Shown here piece by piece: positions 43,072 through 52,294 of a DNA stretch of 64,000 nucleotides. The position numbers were made by a program, and so were the translations under genes. Origin of the DNA: a bacterium (GTDB lineage Bacteria > Planctomycetota > Planctomycetia > Planctomycetales > Planctomycetaceae); contig WGME01000008.1 in assembly GCA_016125225.1 (NCBI GenBank), positions 1 to 64,000 of the forward strand. Reading direction: 5' to 3'. Every line of letters begins with the position of its first letter. Positions within the stretch are counted from its first letter, which is position 1. The notes beneath the pieces were generated by a model. It saw only the letters and a list, made by a program, of their open reading frames with translations, had not been told where the DNA came from and made no database searches.

Positions 43072-44253
43072 TTAGAGACCCGGCTCCACGCGGACCAGAC
43101 CACCCTTGGGCTTCTCACCGGTATCTTTGCCGGTGCCGAAGATCGTCACAAAGCAGCCACCTTCTTTGTCGAAAGCCAAAGACGTGGGACGATCGAAGGA
43201 GAGAATTTTCGTGGCTTTACAGGTCTCGCCATCGATCGTTAATTCGAACAGGCCGCCTTGAGCGGTGTCGACCCAGGAAAAGTCGGTGGCATACAGCTTG
43301 CCGGTCTTGGGGCTGTAAGCCAGACCGGTGATGTCGTTCAGTCCCGTGGCGAACTTCTTGGTCAGCTTGCCTTCGGCATCGTACATCGTCAACAGCGAGT
43401 CCCCCGGCTGATTGACTTCGCCGCCTTGGCTGACGACAAGTTGCTCTCCATCGGGAGTCACGGTGATCGCGATCGGAGCATCGACTTCGGTCGCTTCCTT
43501 GGTGGCGATGGTGGGAATCAATTCGCCCGGCTTGCCATCGACCACAGCAGCCTTGGCGATCCAACCCTTGGTGTCGTCGCCGTTGCAGGTCACATAGATC
43601 GCATCTTTGAACACCGTCACGCCGTAGAAGTTGCCTTCACCCTTCGGGCTGAGATCTCCCGGAGCAATCGGCCCCAATGTGAACTCAGCTTCCGCTTCGT
43701 TTTTCGGCTTCCCGGCCGGAGGCGTCGCTTCGATCTTGTAGACGCGGACCAGTTCTTCGCCATCTTTACGGCTGCCATCGGCCACGATCAATCGGTCTGC
43801 ACCCCACAGGGCCACGCCGAGAGGACCAATGTCGTACATCGGGCCTTTGCCGTAGATGTCGGTTGGATAGGAGTCGACTTCCAGCCAAACCTTTTTGGGC
43901 TTGCCGGGACCATAGCGAAACACGCCCTGCTTCGAGACCACGAAGACGTGGCCGGTTTCTGGATGCACGGTGACGCCGGAAGGATTATCCAGATGCACCA
44001 CCTCTTCGGTGAAAGCGGGGCCAGCCGGCTTTTCCTCAGCGGGTTTCTCTTCCGGCTTCTTTTCTTCCGCTGGCTTTTCTTCGGTGGGCTTCTCTTCTTT
44101 GGGTTTTTCTTCAGCAGGTTTTTCGGCTGCGGGCTTCTCTTCAGCCTTGGCTTCGGGTTTCGCCTCGTCCTGGGCGAAGGTCACAACAGCGTTGCCACTG
44201 GTGATAAGACCGATCACCAGTAGACTCAGCCACCAGCGTTGCATGCGTAACAT
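43072..44253 (-). CDS. Secreted beta-propeller protein with EEKP repeats
   Basis: 393 residues. A signal peptide (LLVIGLITSGNAVVTFA) is followed by a low-complexity Glu/Lys/Pro stretch (about residues 29-78, EEKP units). The rest reads like an NHL/SGL beta-propeller, with repeats such as NPSGVTVHPETGHVFVVSKQGVFRYG and DITGLAYSPKTGKLYATDFSWV. No catalytic signature. Probably acts in the periplasm or envelope. AAAGGATC precedes the ATG. Confidence 0.78.
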   Translation of the reverse strand: MLRMQRWWLSLLVIGLITSGNAVVTFAQDEAKPEAKAEEKPAAEKPAEEKPKEEKPTEEKPAEEKKPEEKPAEEKPAGPAFTEEVVHLDNPSGVTVHPETGHVFVVSKQGVFRYGPGKPKKVWLEVDSYPTDIYGKGPMYDIGPLGVALWGADRLIVADGSRKDGEELVRVYKIEATPPAGKPKNEAEAEFTLGPIAPGDLSPKGEGNFYGVTVFKDAIYVTCNGDDTKGWIAKAAVVDGKPGELIPTIATKEATEVDAPIAITVTPDGEQLVVSQGGEVNQPGDSLLTMYDAEGKLTKKFATGLNDITGLAYSPKTGKLYATDFSWVDTAQGGLFELTIDGETCKATKILSFDRPTSLAFDKEGGCFVTIFGTGKDTGEKPKGGLVRVEPGL

Positions 44254-44505
44254 GTTGTGAGATCCTTTTGTATCAGCACGGTGAAAGCGAGGACGTTAAC
44301 TGTCCATTCCCTTAGGAGAAATGGTAGCCAAACCGAATCCGAGATCAAAGCGTGACGGACTTCCCGCCTCTTCAAATACCACCACGAGTTCCAATTGCTG
44401 GTTGAAATCCCACCCCTACTGTTCTTTAATGCAGACTCCATTCGATCCACCGCATTTCTGCAGTGGCAACTGTTACGTTCTGGCATTGATCAGACAGGAA
44501 GAACC

Positions 44506-46446
44506 ATGCGCCAAAGTTTTTCTTCGATGCTCAGCTTGGTCGTTGTGTCGACATTGATATTCGCCACAGAGACATCCGCGGCAGACCTGCGAACCTGGTC
44601 CGACGCTTCGGGAAAGTTCAAGCTGAAAGCCGAACTGGTCTCCGTGGATGACGGGTCGGTCACCCTCAAGGGTGAAGACGGCAAAGAGTTCGAAATCCCG
44701 CTCACGAAACTCTCAGCTGCCGATAAAAAATTTCTGGAAAGCCTCGACAGTCAGAACCCCTTCGCCGCCAAGTCAGACAATCCATTCCAGAAAAAGGCGA
44801 TGAGCAAAGACGATGACGAGCCGACAGCGGGTGGGCCGGCTCAAATCGACCCTCCAGTGAACTGGCAAGACGCCCAGGAAATTGCTCCGACCCCACCTCA
44901 AGGGGACTGGTCGTACAAAGTTGAACCAATCACTGGTCCTTTAGCCGATGTGAAATCGTTCAAAGCCGTCGCGATCTCTCAGCCCGATAACAAGGCCGGT
45001 TTCAAGAAAGCCGCACTCAACCCTGTCGCCAAGAAATTCGCCCTGAGTTTCTTCTCGGAAGGGCAACGTGGCAGCGGTACGGGCACCAACTATGTCACGC
45101 TGGTCGACTGGGATAAGGGGCGGGCAGCCAGTCCCGGCAAAATGGAAGGTGAACCCTATGCCATTGCCGATCTGCATAACGATGGTCAGCGTGCACTGAT
45201 GATTCGCGATGTCTGGGGCCACAACAACAATGATCGCCTGGAAGTCTGGAAGATCGCGGGCAGCCGAACTTCGAAGCTGCTCTCCTTCGTTCCTTACCCC
45301 GAAAGCAACGGCAAGAATCACGATATCGGCTGGGCGCGCTTCCTGGGAGATGACCGCTGCATCACCAAAGTGGGCGGGCAGATTGTCGTCTGGCAACTCG
45401 ATCCCTTGCAGCCTTTAATGAGATTTGCCTGTGATGGCTACTGCCACCCCGCCCTCAGCCCGGATCACCGTTATGTCGCCTTCGCTCAAGATACCTATGT
45501 CGCCATCATCGATCTGCAGGAAGAACAATGTGTGGCAGCGTTACCGATTCCGGGGACCGGGCGGGCAACACATCCTCAATTGGCTTTCAGTCCCAATGGC
45601 ACCAAACTTGGTCTGCTCAATTGGGAGTGGCTTTACACCTGGGACTTGAACACCGGGAATGTTCTCAATGAACTGTATACTGGGAATGAAGGCCATAACG
45701 CGGGGCTTTTATTCACGTCCAATGACCATGTGATGATTGGCAATCAGAACGTGATCGACCTGCCGAACAACATTAAGCTTTGGCAGTATCCCCCGCCGTT
45801 TGCCACCTGGAATCATCCCCTGGCGCTGGATGAATGGACGTTCTTTCCCATCGCTCCCGGTCATGGCAAGCCAGGCATTGTGGTAGCGGCCAGACTGCCC
45901 CACCCCGCTGCACTCACCAAACTGGAACAGATGAAAGACGACCCGAACCTATTCGCCGTCAAGCCGGGCTCGGCCGTCAAGATTGATGTTCAGGGCGTCG
46001 GCGATGCGTCGAAGCGGACCGAAATCCAGAAATCGCTCACGGAAAAGCTAACGGCGAACGGTTGCACCGTATCCGACCGTGCCCCTCTCTCACTGGTCGC
46101 TACGGTGACTCCCGGCAAGAGCGAAAAGCTGCGATTCTTCGGCAGCTTTGATGAGTATGATTTCCCGGCCACACTCAGCAAGCTCACATTTCTCTTAAAT
46201 GGTCAAACCATTTGGGAGCGTGTCGGCAGCAATGTGCCGGGCATCGTCACACGTCAGAATGGGGAATCGATGTCTGACGCTTTAAAGCGGCTGCAGGCGA
46301 TACCCAACTACAATATTTATCTTTCGCAGCAGTTGCCGAAGTTTCTGATGAAGCCGCAAGCAACACCCGCGAACAATTCCCCGGGGGCAAAAACCAGTGC
46401 GGAGTACCTCGGCAGCACGCAGGTGTCAACCGCGGGGATTCGCTGA
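44506..46446 (+). CDS. Secreted SHD1 domain and beta-propeller protein
   Basis: 646 residues. A signal peptide (MLSLVVVSTLIFATETSAA) is followed by an SHD1 domain (LRTWSDASGKFKLKAELVSVDDGSVTLKGEDGKEFEIPLTKLSAADKKFLES), common and expanded in planctomycetes. The middle region has WD/propeller-like repeats (HPALSPDHRYVAFAQDTYVAIIDLQEE, HPQLAFSPNGTKLGLLNWEWLYTWDLNTG). A final segment near 510-640 lacks a recognised domain. AGGAAG precedes the ATG at 44506. Role unknown. Confidence 0.78.
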   Translation: MRQSFSSMLSLVVVSTLIFATETSAADLRTWSDASGKFKLKAELVSVDDGSVTLKGEDGKEFEIPLTKLSAADKKFLESLDSQNPFAAKSDNPFQKKAMSKDDDEPTAGGPAQIDPPVNWQDAQEIAPTPPQGDWSYKVEPITGPLADVKSFKAVAISQPDNKAGFKKAALNPVAKKFALSFFSEGQRGSGTGTNYVTLVDWDKGRAASPGKMEGEPYAIADLHNDGQRALMIRDVWGHNNNDRLEVWKIAGSRTSKLLSFVPYPESNGKNHDIGWARFLGDDRCITKVGGQIVVWQLDPLQPLMRFACDGYCHPALSPDHRYVAFAQDTYVAIIDLQEEQCVAALPIPGTGRATHPQLAFSPNGTKLGLLNWEWLYTWDLNTGNVLNELYTGNEGHNAGLLFTSNDHVMIGNQNVIDLPNNIKLWQYPPPFATWNHPLALDEWTFFPIAPGHGKPGIVVAARLPHPAALTKLEQMKDDPNLFAVKPGSAVKIDVQGVGDASKRTEIQKSLTEKLTANGCTVSDRAPLSLVATVTPGKSEKLRFFGSFDEYDFPATLSKLTFLLNGQTIWERVGSNVPGIVTRQNGESMSDALKRLQAIPNYNIYLSQQLPKFLMKPQATPANNSPGAKTSAEYLGSTQVSTAGIR

Positions 46447-46454
46447 CTCAAACG

Positions 46455-47990
46455 TCAATGCCAGTAACTGCGATCCAGCGCTCGATAATTGATCGCTTCG
46501 CTCAAATGGGCCACGCCGATCTCTACCTCACCCGCGAGGTCGGCGATGGTCCGGGCGATCCGCAGGATTTTATCGTGAGCACGAGCCGATAACCCCATCT
46601 GTTCCATCGCCTGCTTAAGCAGGTTCTCGGCGTCGGTCTGTAACCGACAGTATTTGCGAATTTCCGACGGGGCCATGCGGCCATTCAGCTTTAGCGACTG
46701 CGCACCGAACCGCCGGTGTTGCACTTCGCGGGCCTGCAGCACTTGTTCCCGCATGGTGGCCGAGTTCGTGCCACTCTGCTGATTCGAAAGTTCCCGAAAC
46801 GGCACGGCCGGAACTTCGATGTGGATGTCCAGCCGATCGAGTAACGGACCACTCAGCCGACCCAGGTACCGTTCGATGGCCTGTGGATTGCAATGACACT
46901 CTTTGCGCGGGTCGCCCCGGAATCCACAGGGACACGGGTTCATCGCCGCGACCAGCATGAGATTCGCCGGGAAGGTGAGACTTCCCATGGCCCGCGAAAT
47001 GGTCACCGTGCCATCTTCGAGCGGTTGCCTTAGCACTTCGAGCGTCCGCCGATTGAACTCCGGCAGTTCATCGAGAAAGAGAATGCCATGATGGGCGAGC
47101 GAAATTTCGCCCGGCGATGGTGTGCTGCCCCCTCCGACCAAACCGGCTTCACTCACAGTGTGGTGAGGTGAACGAAACGGCCGCCGTAGCATCAACGGCT
47201 GACCGGGTTCCAATCGTCCCACCGCACTGTAAATGCGCGTCGTCTGCAGACTTTCTTCTTGAGAAAGATTGGGCAGAATGGTGGCGAGCCGTTGGGCCAG
47301 TAATGTCTTGCCAGTTCCCGGCGGACCGAGCATCAACAGATGGTGCGAACCAGCCGCTGCCACGGTGACCGCACGTTTCGCGCTCTCCTGACCTTTCACA
47401 TCGGCATAGTCGATAGCATACCGCCCGAACTCTTCGACGGCGTTGATCCACGAAAACTCTGCCGGTGGAATATCGAGCATGCCACTGTAGAACCCGACCG
47501 CTTCGGTCAGTGATGCCACAGGGATCACTTGAACGCCATCAACCACGGCGGCTTCGCGGGCATTGCTCACCGGCACTACGATGCCCGCCTGCCCGCGTTC
47601 TTTGGCGGCGAGTGCCATCGACAGCGTTCCCTTGGCTGGTCGCAGTGTGCCATCGAGGGCCAGTTCTCCCGCGGCGGCATAACGGGCGAGTTTGTCTGAT
47701 TCCAGTTGCCCGCTCGCCACCAGCAGACCAATGGCGATCGCGAGATCCATGGAGGCCGCATCTTTGGGGAGGTCCGCAGGACTGAGATTGATCACCACGC
47801 GATCAATCGGCCGCACATAGCCACTGTTGACCAATGCCCGTTCAATGCGATGGGTGCTTTCCCGAACGGCGGCTTCCGCCAGACCGACCAGAATGGTCTT
47901 GGGCATCGCCCCCGGCGAGATGTCGACCTCCACTTCAACGGGAAGGGCATCGATCCCCAGTAGAGAATAGGTGGAGAGTTTCGCCAGCAT
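46455..47990 (-). CDS. comM: ComM/YifB family AAA+ ATPase
   Basis: 511 residues. An N-terminal Lon-protease-like domain (about 15-165, DISPGAMPKTILVGLAEAAVRESTHRI) is followed by the AAA+ domain: GPPGTGKTLLA Walker A, ILFLDELPEF Walker B, AMNPCPCGFRGD. It ends with a Mg-chelatase-type C-terminal domain (SARAHDKILRIARTIADLAG). In naturally competent bacteria ComM drives branch migration of incoming DNA during transformation. The gene is alone. Full length for the family. Confidence 0.93.
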   Translation of the reverse strand: MLAKLSTYSLLGIDALPVEVEVDISPGAMPKTILVGLAEAAVRESTHRIERALVNSGYVRPIDRVVINLSPADLPKDAASMDLAIAIGLLVASGQLESDKLARYAAAGELALDGTLRPAKGTLSMALAAKERGQAGIVVPVSNAREAAVVDGVQVIPVASLTEAVGFYSGMLDIPPAEFSWINAVEEFGRYAIDYADVKGQESAKRAVTVAAAGSHHLLMLGPPGTGKTLLAQRLATILPNLSQEESLQTTRIYSAVGRLEPGQPLMLRRPFRSPHHTVSEAGLVGGGSTPSPGEISLAHHGILFLDELPEFNRRTLEVLRQPLEDGTVTISRAMGSLTFPANLMLVAAMNPCPCGFRGDPRKECHCNPQAIERYLGRLSGPLLDRLDIHIEVPAVPFRELSNQQSGTNSATMREQVLQAREVQHRRFGAQSLKLNGRMAPSEIRKYCRLQTDAENLLKQAMEQMGLSARAHDKILRIARTIADLAGEVEIGVAHLSEAINYRALDRSYWH

Positions 47991-48218
47991 GCCCCGGTAT
48001 CCAGAACAGCAGAAATCGACGCGCGTGCATCATTGTGCGGCGAGCACCCACAGCATGCAACTCGCCCGGCGCCGGACTTCTGCCGTTTTCGGATGCGAAG
48101 GCTGTCAATTTGTGACGATCCGAACGATCGCAGCGACTTCGAACGAAGTTTTACGCAAATCTTGCCGATACCGAGACTGTTTGCCTCAAGTGAATCCGGA
48201 ACTCGCAGGGACTATCGG

Positions 48219-48434
48219 ATGCCGCAACAGGAACCGCGTCGCTGGTTGTTCTGGTATGGGTGGGTGGTGTTGCCAGCCGTGTTGAGTGTTCTGTTGCTCG
48301 GGGCCTCGGTCGCGAAAGCGGCCCGGATCAAAACTCCTATGCCTTTCGTTCATTCAATGAATGAGAACGCCGCACAATCGGCGATCTGCCGGGGTGGGGA
48401 GAACCCGGCCATGAAAGCGGCCATCGCCGATTAG
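48219..48434 (+). CDS. Small hypothetical membrane protein
   Basis: 71 residues beginning MPQQEPRRWLFW. One hydrophobic segment (WLFWYGWVVLPAVLSVLLLGASVAKA, residues 9-34) suggests a membrane anchor or a cleavable signal. No family recognised. It lies 30 bases before the secretin-N-like gene on the same strand, so a shared operon is likely. The frame is open upstream, but the 48219 ATG gives the most sensible protein; ribosome-binding site weak. Confidence 0.45.
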   Translation: MPQQEPRRWLFWYGWVVLPAVLSVLLLGASVAKAARIKTPMPFVHSMNENAAQSAICRGGENPAMKAAIAD

Positions 48435-48464
48435 CATCGAAGCAGGTGGTCGCGGGAGGGGCAT

Positions 48465-49460
48465 GTGCTGGGCCGATTTTCATCGCTGCAGGTGGCGCAC
48501 GGTGCTGCGGGCATTGGCTTGCTCTGCTGGATCGTGCTCGTCGTGCTCATCTGCTGGCGATCCACGCAAGCGGAACCGAAAGGCACCACGGGATTGCCTT
48601 GGGCATGGATTGAGCATCACCCGATCGATCGGCCCACAGCCGATCATCAAATTCCGGTGGAGGACGCGGAAGACGGCGAACCGGCTGTCGCTTCCGATCT
48701 CTCATGCCCCGATATCGACGACTTTCGCATGGAAGTTCGCGTGGCGCTGGGGCAGATTGAACGCGAACTGCGAGTTCTGCGGACTCAGGCGCACAGCAGT
48801 TCCTTTATCGAAATAGAACAACGACTGACAGCGATTCAACAACAACTCGCCGTTCAGCAGCAGATTACCGTTCACGGAGATCAGCACAACACGCAGTATG
48901 CGATGCTATCGCAACGGATTGAGCGGCTGACGAAACTGATCGGCCAGATGAACCGCCCTGCCGACCCGCCGATCTCGGCCCTCACGGCGATTCCGGCACC
49001 GGAGTTGGTTACCAAGCTCTACCCGCTGGATGATCTCACCGTCGCCGATGTCCGGCCGCTTGTGGAACCGTTGTTATCTCCCGATGTTGGGCTGCTGGCG
49101 AGTACCGCTGAAACGTCGACCGCCGAACGGTCGGCGATCCTGGTCCGTGACCGTGTGGAAGTCATTGCCAAGGTGGATCAATTGCTGGCGGAATTGACGG
49201 CCCGCCCCTTCCAAATTGAATTGCAGATTTCGCAGGACACGACCACATCGTCCGCGATCGCCACGCCCGCACAAAGCCGGTTCACCACCGCACATGGCCA
49301 GCCCATCCGCTGGATTGGCGACGTGCTGGAAGCGGCCCCGTGTGCAGAACCCGCCTGGGTAACCGTGGAAACCGAGACCGAATTCCTGGCACCACGACCG
49401 GCCACACAACCCCGTCTGCAATTAAGTATCACGCCCCGCATCGTCCGCGAACGGCGTTGA
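48465..49460 (+). CDS. Membrane-anchored protein with secretin N-domain-like segment
   Basis: 331 residues. A membrane helix near 15-33 (AGIGLLCWIVLVVLICW) is followed by a coiled-coil stretch (about 88-155, Gln-rich). A short segment, LVTKLYPLDDLTVADVRPLVEPLLSP followed by AILVRDRVEVIAKVDQLLAEL, resembles the N1/NolW domain of type II/III secretins. The secretin pore itself is absent. Start GTG 48465. It may act in the envelope as a partner of a secretin-like complex; function not established. Confidence 0.6.
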   Translation: MLGRFSSLQVAHGAAGIGLLCWIVLVVLICWRSTQAEPKGTTGLPWAWIEHHPIDRPTADHQIPVEDAEDGEPAVASDLSCPDIDDFRMEVRVALGQIERELRVLRTQAHSSSFIEIEQRLTAIQQQLAVQQQITVHGDQHNTQYAMLSQRIERLTKLIGQMNRPADPPISALTAIPAPELVTKLYPLDDLTVADVRPLVEPLLSPDVGLLASTAETSTAERSAILVRDRVEVIAKVDQLLAELTARPFQIELQISQDTTTSSAIATPAQSRFTTAHGQPIRWIGDVLEAAPCAEPAWVTVETETEFLAPRPATQPRLQLSITPRIVRERR

Positions 49461-49465
49461 TGGAA

Positions 49466-49489
49466 GCCCAGGGATCGCTATCCCTGGGC
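49466..49489. repeat. 24-bp palindrome, copy 1 (3' end of pdxJ)
   Basis: Near-perfect palindrome with 9- to 10-bp arms, covering the last codons and stop of pdxJ. An identical copy covers the end of the MFS gene at 50247-50270. It may act as a transcript-end hairpin or be a dispersed repeat. Confidence 0.75.
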
Positions 49490-50212
49490 GTCTGCCTGGC
49501 AGATCGCCCGGTACTTCTCGACGGTCGCGGCGAGGCCGAATTCTAACGCATCGGCGATCAGGGCATGGCCGATGGAGACTTCGAGCACGCCCGGCACCGC
49601 TTGCAGGAAGGGACCCAGGTTTTCCAGATTGAGGTCATGCCCGGCATTGATCCCCAGTCCCGCGGCGGTGGCTTGCCGGCCCGCTTCAGTATACTGAGCC
49701 GTCATCTTTTCCTTGCGGGAGGTCGTGAACTCTTCGGCATAAGGGCCGGTGTAGAGTTCCACGCGGTCGGCACCGAGATCACGCACGATGTCCCACGATG
49801 TCGCATCGGCATCCATGAAAATGCTGACACGAATGCCTTTGTCTTTGAGTTCGCGGATGATCGGCCGCAACTCATCCGCTTGCTTCGGCAAGTCCCAGCC
49901 GTGGTCCGACGTGAACTGATCGCGGGCATCGGGCACCAGCGTGCATTGAGCCGGTTTGACCGAAGTGACGAGTTCCATGAACTCGGGTTCCAGCGGATTG
50001 CCCTCGATGTTGAGTTCGACTTTGATGGTGCGGGCCAGATCGTAGACATCGCTGCGGCGGATGTGCCGTTTGTCGGGTCGCGGATGGACCGTAATGCCAT
50101 CCGCCCCGGCCGCAATGGCGATCTCTGCGGCTCGCAGCACGCTGGGGATCTCCAAATCGCGGCTGTTCCGCAGCAGGGCGACTTTATTGACGTTGACGCT
50201 GAGTGCAGTCAT
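49478..50212 (-). CDS. pdxJ: Pyridoxine 5'-phosphate synthase
   Basis: 244 residues. Condenses 1-deoxyxylulose 5-phosphate with 3-amino-2-oxopropyl phosphate to pyridoxine 5'-phosphate in the DXP-dependent B6 pathway. LSVNVNKVALLRNSR, GADGITVHPRPDKRHI, CTLVPDARDQFTSDHGWDL, SIFMDADATSWD and GLGINAGHDLNLENLGP are the family motifs, covering the substrate-binding His and Glu residues. Its last residues AQG and the stop come from a repeated palindrome. Confidence 0.95.
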   Translation of the reverse strand: MTALSVNVNKVALLRNSRDLEIPSVLRAAEIAIAAGADGITVHPRPDKRHIRRSDVYDLARTIKVELNIEGNPLEPEFMELVTSVKPAQCTLVPDARDQFTSDHGWDLPKQADELRPIIRELKDKGIRVSIFMDADATSWDIVRDLGADRVELYTGPYAEEFTTSRKEKMTAQYTEAGRQATAAGLGINAGHDLNLENLGPFLQAVPGVLEVSIGHALIADALEFGLAATVEKYRAICQADAQG

Positions 50213-50246
50213 GGAAAGGTTGAGGGTTAAGGGTTGAGGGCAGGAC

Positions 50247-50270
50247 GCCCAGGGATCGCTATCCCTGGGC
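50247..50270. repeat. 24-bp palindrome, copy 2 (3' end of MFS gene)
   Basis: Identical to the copy at 49466-49489. It supplies the final AQG codons and stop of the MFS gene and lies 34 bases upstream of the pdxJ start. The two copies flank pdxJ. Confidence 0.75.
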
Positions 50271-51509
50271 TTCAGTCTTCGTGAGCGATGTCGTACAGTT
50301 ACGCAGGCCGAGGACCATCAATACACACACCGACATCACACCCGCCGCGACCCAATAAGGCAAGGCTTGACTGGCTCCGTCGAGTCCCAGAAGTGACAGT
50401 CCGAGCATCGGCCCGAGAATTCGCGCCAGGGAAGACATGCTTTGTCCCACGCCAAGAATGCCCCCTTGTTCGTCGTCCCCGGCATTCAGCGATAGTAGTG
50501 AATTGATGGAAGGCGTGGTCGCCGAGAAGCCCACCACGGTGATCGGCAACACCACATACAGCACGGCCAGGGACGACTGCAGGCTCGAGACACCAATCAG
50601 CAGCAGGCCGATCGTCATCATGATCACGCCGACGATTCCCATGCGGAACTCGCCCACCTTGGGCAGGAACCGGCGGATCAGGAAGCCTTGGGCGATCGTC
50701 AGAATGAAGCCGATGTAGGCGAAGACATAGAAGTTGTACTTCGCATTGAGGCTGAGATGATCGGTTAACAGCGACAGCGTGCTTTCAAACTGTGAGAAGG
50801 CAAACGTTGACAGAAAGATTGTCGAGTACAACCAGCCCATATAGGGCCGTGTCATCGCCACGCGGAACGAAGCCATATCGAACCAATGCCGTTTGCGAGC
50901 GGGATCGCTGCCCGGTTTCAGTGATTCCGGCAGCATCACAATAGCGGCGAGAAACGCCATCCCCGACAGCACCGCTGCGACATAGCCCGGCGCAGGACTG
51001 GGGGCGACATCGGCCTCAGCGACAAACTGGGCTCCCAGAATTGGTCCAAAGGTGAAACCGACCCCGAATGCTGCCCCAATGAGGGCCATTCCTTTGCCCC
51101 GCCCTTTGGCATCGGTGACATCGGCAATGTATGCCTGCGCGGTCGGAATGGTCGCCCCCGCGATCCCGGCTGCGACACGGGAAATGAACAACCACAACAG
51201 TGGACTCAGGCCGAGGATCAAGCCTTGATTACCCAACTGTGTAATGCCACCGAACGCAGCATACGACAAAGTCGAGCCGAGCAGGCCGATGAGCAGAATC
51301 GGCCGACGACCGAAGTGGTCGGACAGCCGTCCCCAGACCGGCGCGAAGAGAAACTGCATCGCCGAGAACGACGCCATCAGCACGCCGAGTTGCCAGCCTG
51401 CGGCATCAAAGTGCTTGCCATACCGCGGCAACAACGGCAGCACGATGCCAAACCCCAGCAGATCGATAAAGACCACAAGGAAGATGATGAACAACGGCGA
51501 ACGAGACAC
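50259..51509 (-). CDS. MFS transporter, TetA-like drug exporter family
   Basis: 416 residues with about 12 membrane helices. The N-terminus FIIFLVVFIDLLGFGIVLPLLPRYG and the loop motif GRLSDHFGRRPILLIGLLGS (motif A) match TetA/drug:H+ antiporters. The second half holds MGIVGVIMMTIGLLLIGVSS and GGILGVGQSMSSLARILGP. Substrate unknown; the gene class is often annotated as multidrug or tetracycline export. It is upstream of pdxJ on the same strand, and a 24-bp palindrome ends its coding sequence. Confidence 0.9.
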   Translation of the reverse strand: MSRSPLFIIFLVVFIDLLGFGIVLPLLPRYGKHFDAAGWQLGVLMASFSAMQFLFAPVWGRLSDHFGRRPILLIGLLGSTLSYAAFGGITQLGNQGLILGLSPLLWLFISRVAAGIAGATIPTAQAYIADVTDAKGRGKGMALIGAAFGVGFTFGPILGAQFVAEADVAPSPAPGYVAAVLSGMAFLAAIVMLPESLKPGSDPARKRHWFDMASFRVAMTRPYMGWLYSTIFLSTFAFSQFESTLSLLTDHLSLNAKYNFYVFAYIGFILTIAQGFLIRRFLPKVGEFRMGIVGVIMMTIGLLLIGVSSLQSSLAVLYVVLPITVVGFSATTPSINSLLSLNAGDDEQGGILGVGQSMSSLARILGPMLGLSLLGLDGASQALPYWVAAGVMSVCVLMVLGLRNCTTSLTKTEAQG

Positions 51510-51607
51510 AGGCAGGCCTTGAGCGGGGGAAATGTCGAAGGTCGAAATACGAATGACGAAAGGATAGCAGAATTGAAGCAGCCACGCCTGTCTGTGACTG
51601 CCGGGAG

Positions 51608-51919
51608 TTATTGAATCTCAAACAACGGATCACAACCAGCAGGTCTTCCGAAACCTAAAGCTTGATCCACCTGATTTGCCGGATAGAAAAAGTACATGCA
51701 CGTCCGGTTTGCGAGTCTCCAACGATCGGTGTTTTGCGGAGTGAAGTAGTAGAATCCGTCTCCGTCATACACATCAGCTTCCCAATAACCACGGCGCGAC
51801 AGCAACAAATACGGGATGATGTAGATGGCGAGAATGATGGCAATCATTCGCCACGTACGTGGGCTGAACCATGTCCAAGGGGCAAACCAGTTGAGCGGAT
51901 AAGGCAACACGTCGGACAT
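51608..51919 (-). CDS. Small hypothetical membrane protein
   Basis: 103 residues from ATG 51919 (MSDVLPYPLNWFAPWTWFSP). One helix near 24-42 (MIAIILAIYIIPYLLL). The C-terminal half is polar with aromatic residues (DGDGFYYFTPQNTDRW). No family recognised. It precedes the MFS gene on the same strand by 98 bases. The frame extends to 51964, but the chosen start is the family-neutral best guess. Confidence 0.5.
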   Translation of the reverse strand: MSDVLPYPLNWFAPWTWFSPRTWRMIAIILAIYIIPYLLLSRRGYWEADVYDGDGFYYFTPQNTDRWRLANRTCMYFFYPANQVDQALGFGRPAGCDPLFEIQ

Positions 51920-52142
51920 GACAGTGGCTCGGAGGTTCCGTGAATTCGTGCACGAGACCAGCAACGCATGCTCGGTTTACAAATCCACTACAAGAGCGAG
52001 AGAATCCTGCAAGATTGCCACCAGATCTGCCAATCGTTGATAGGCCAAGGTTACAGAGCAAGCTGGATCAAACAATGGCTGAGAAGGGGTATCGTCCACG
52101 GTTTTGATTCCCCCATCCCACTTCCGCCATCCGAACTGCGAA

Positions 52143-52250
52143 TCATCCGCGCAGCCACCACCATGCCAGCCAGCACAGGAGCGGCGTGAGGCCGAAGACG
52201 AGGGCCATGCCGATGATGTTCGCACGGGAATTGTCGGGCCAGCGGGCCAT
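52143..52250 (-). CDS. Very small hypothetical membrane protein
   Basis: 35 residues starting MARWPDNSRANIIG, with a hydrophobic segment (MALVFGLTPLLCWLAWWWL) that would span a membrane once. It sits between the Gfo/Idh terminator and the 51919 gene. No known family; its length makes any call weak, but the composition is unlike random sequence. Confidence 0.4.
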   Translation of the reverse strand: MARWPDNSRANIIGMALVFGLTPLLCWLAWWWLRG

Positions 52251-52294
52251 GTCCACCCATTTAGCCCTCGGTCCCACGGACCGGGGGCAATCGA

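Noticed and set aside
43258-44223. Plus-strand frame of 321 codons opposite the EEKP propeller gene, ending in Phe/Gly-rich repeats
   Set aside because: The repeats are the complement of the EEKP-coding repeat, and the minus frame has a signal peptide and propeller motifs.
49565-50230. Plus-strand frame opposite pdxJ
   Set aside because: PdxJ is unambiguous on the minus strand; the frame is a shadow.
50218-50240. Short direct repeat GGTTGAGGGTTAAGGGTTGAGGG before pdxJ
   Set aside because: Too short and degenerate to call as a CRISPR or regulatory repeat; noted only.
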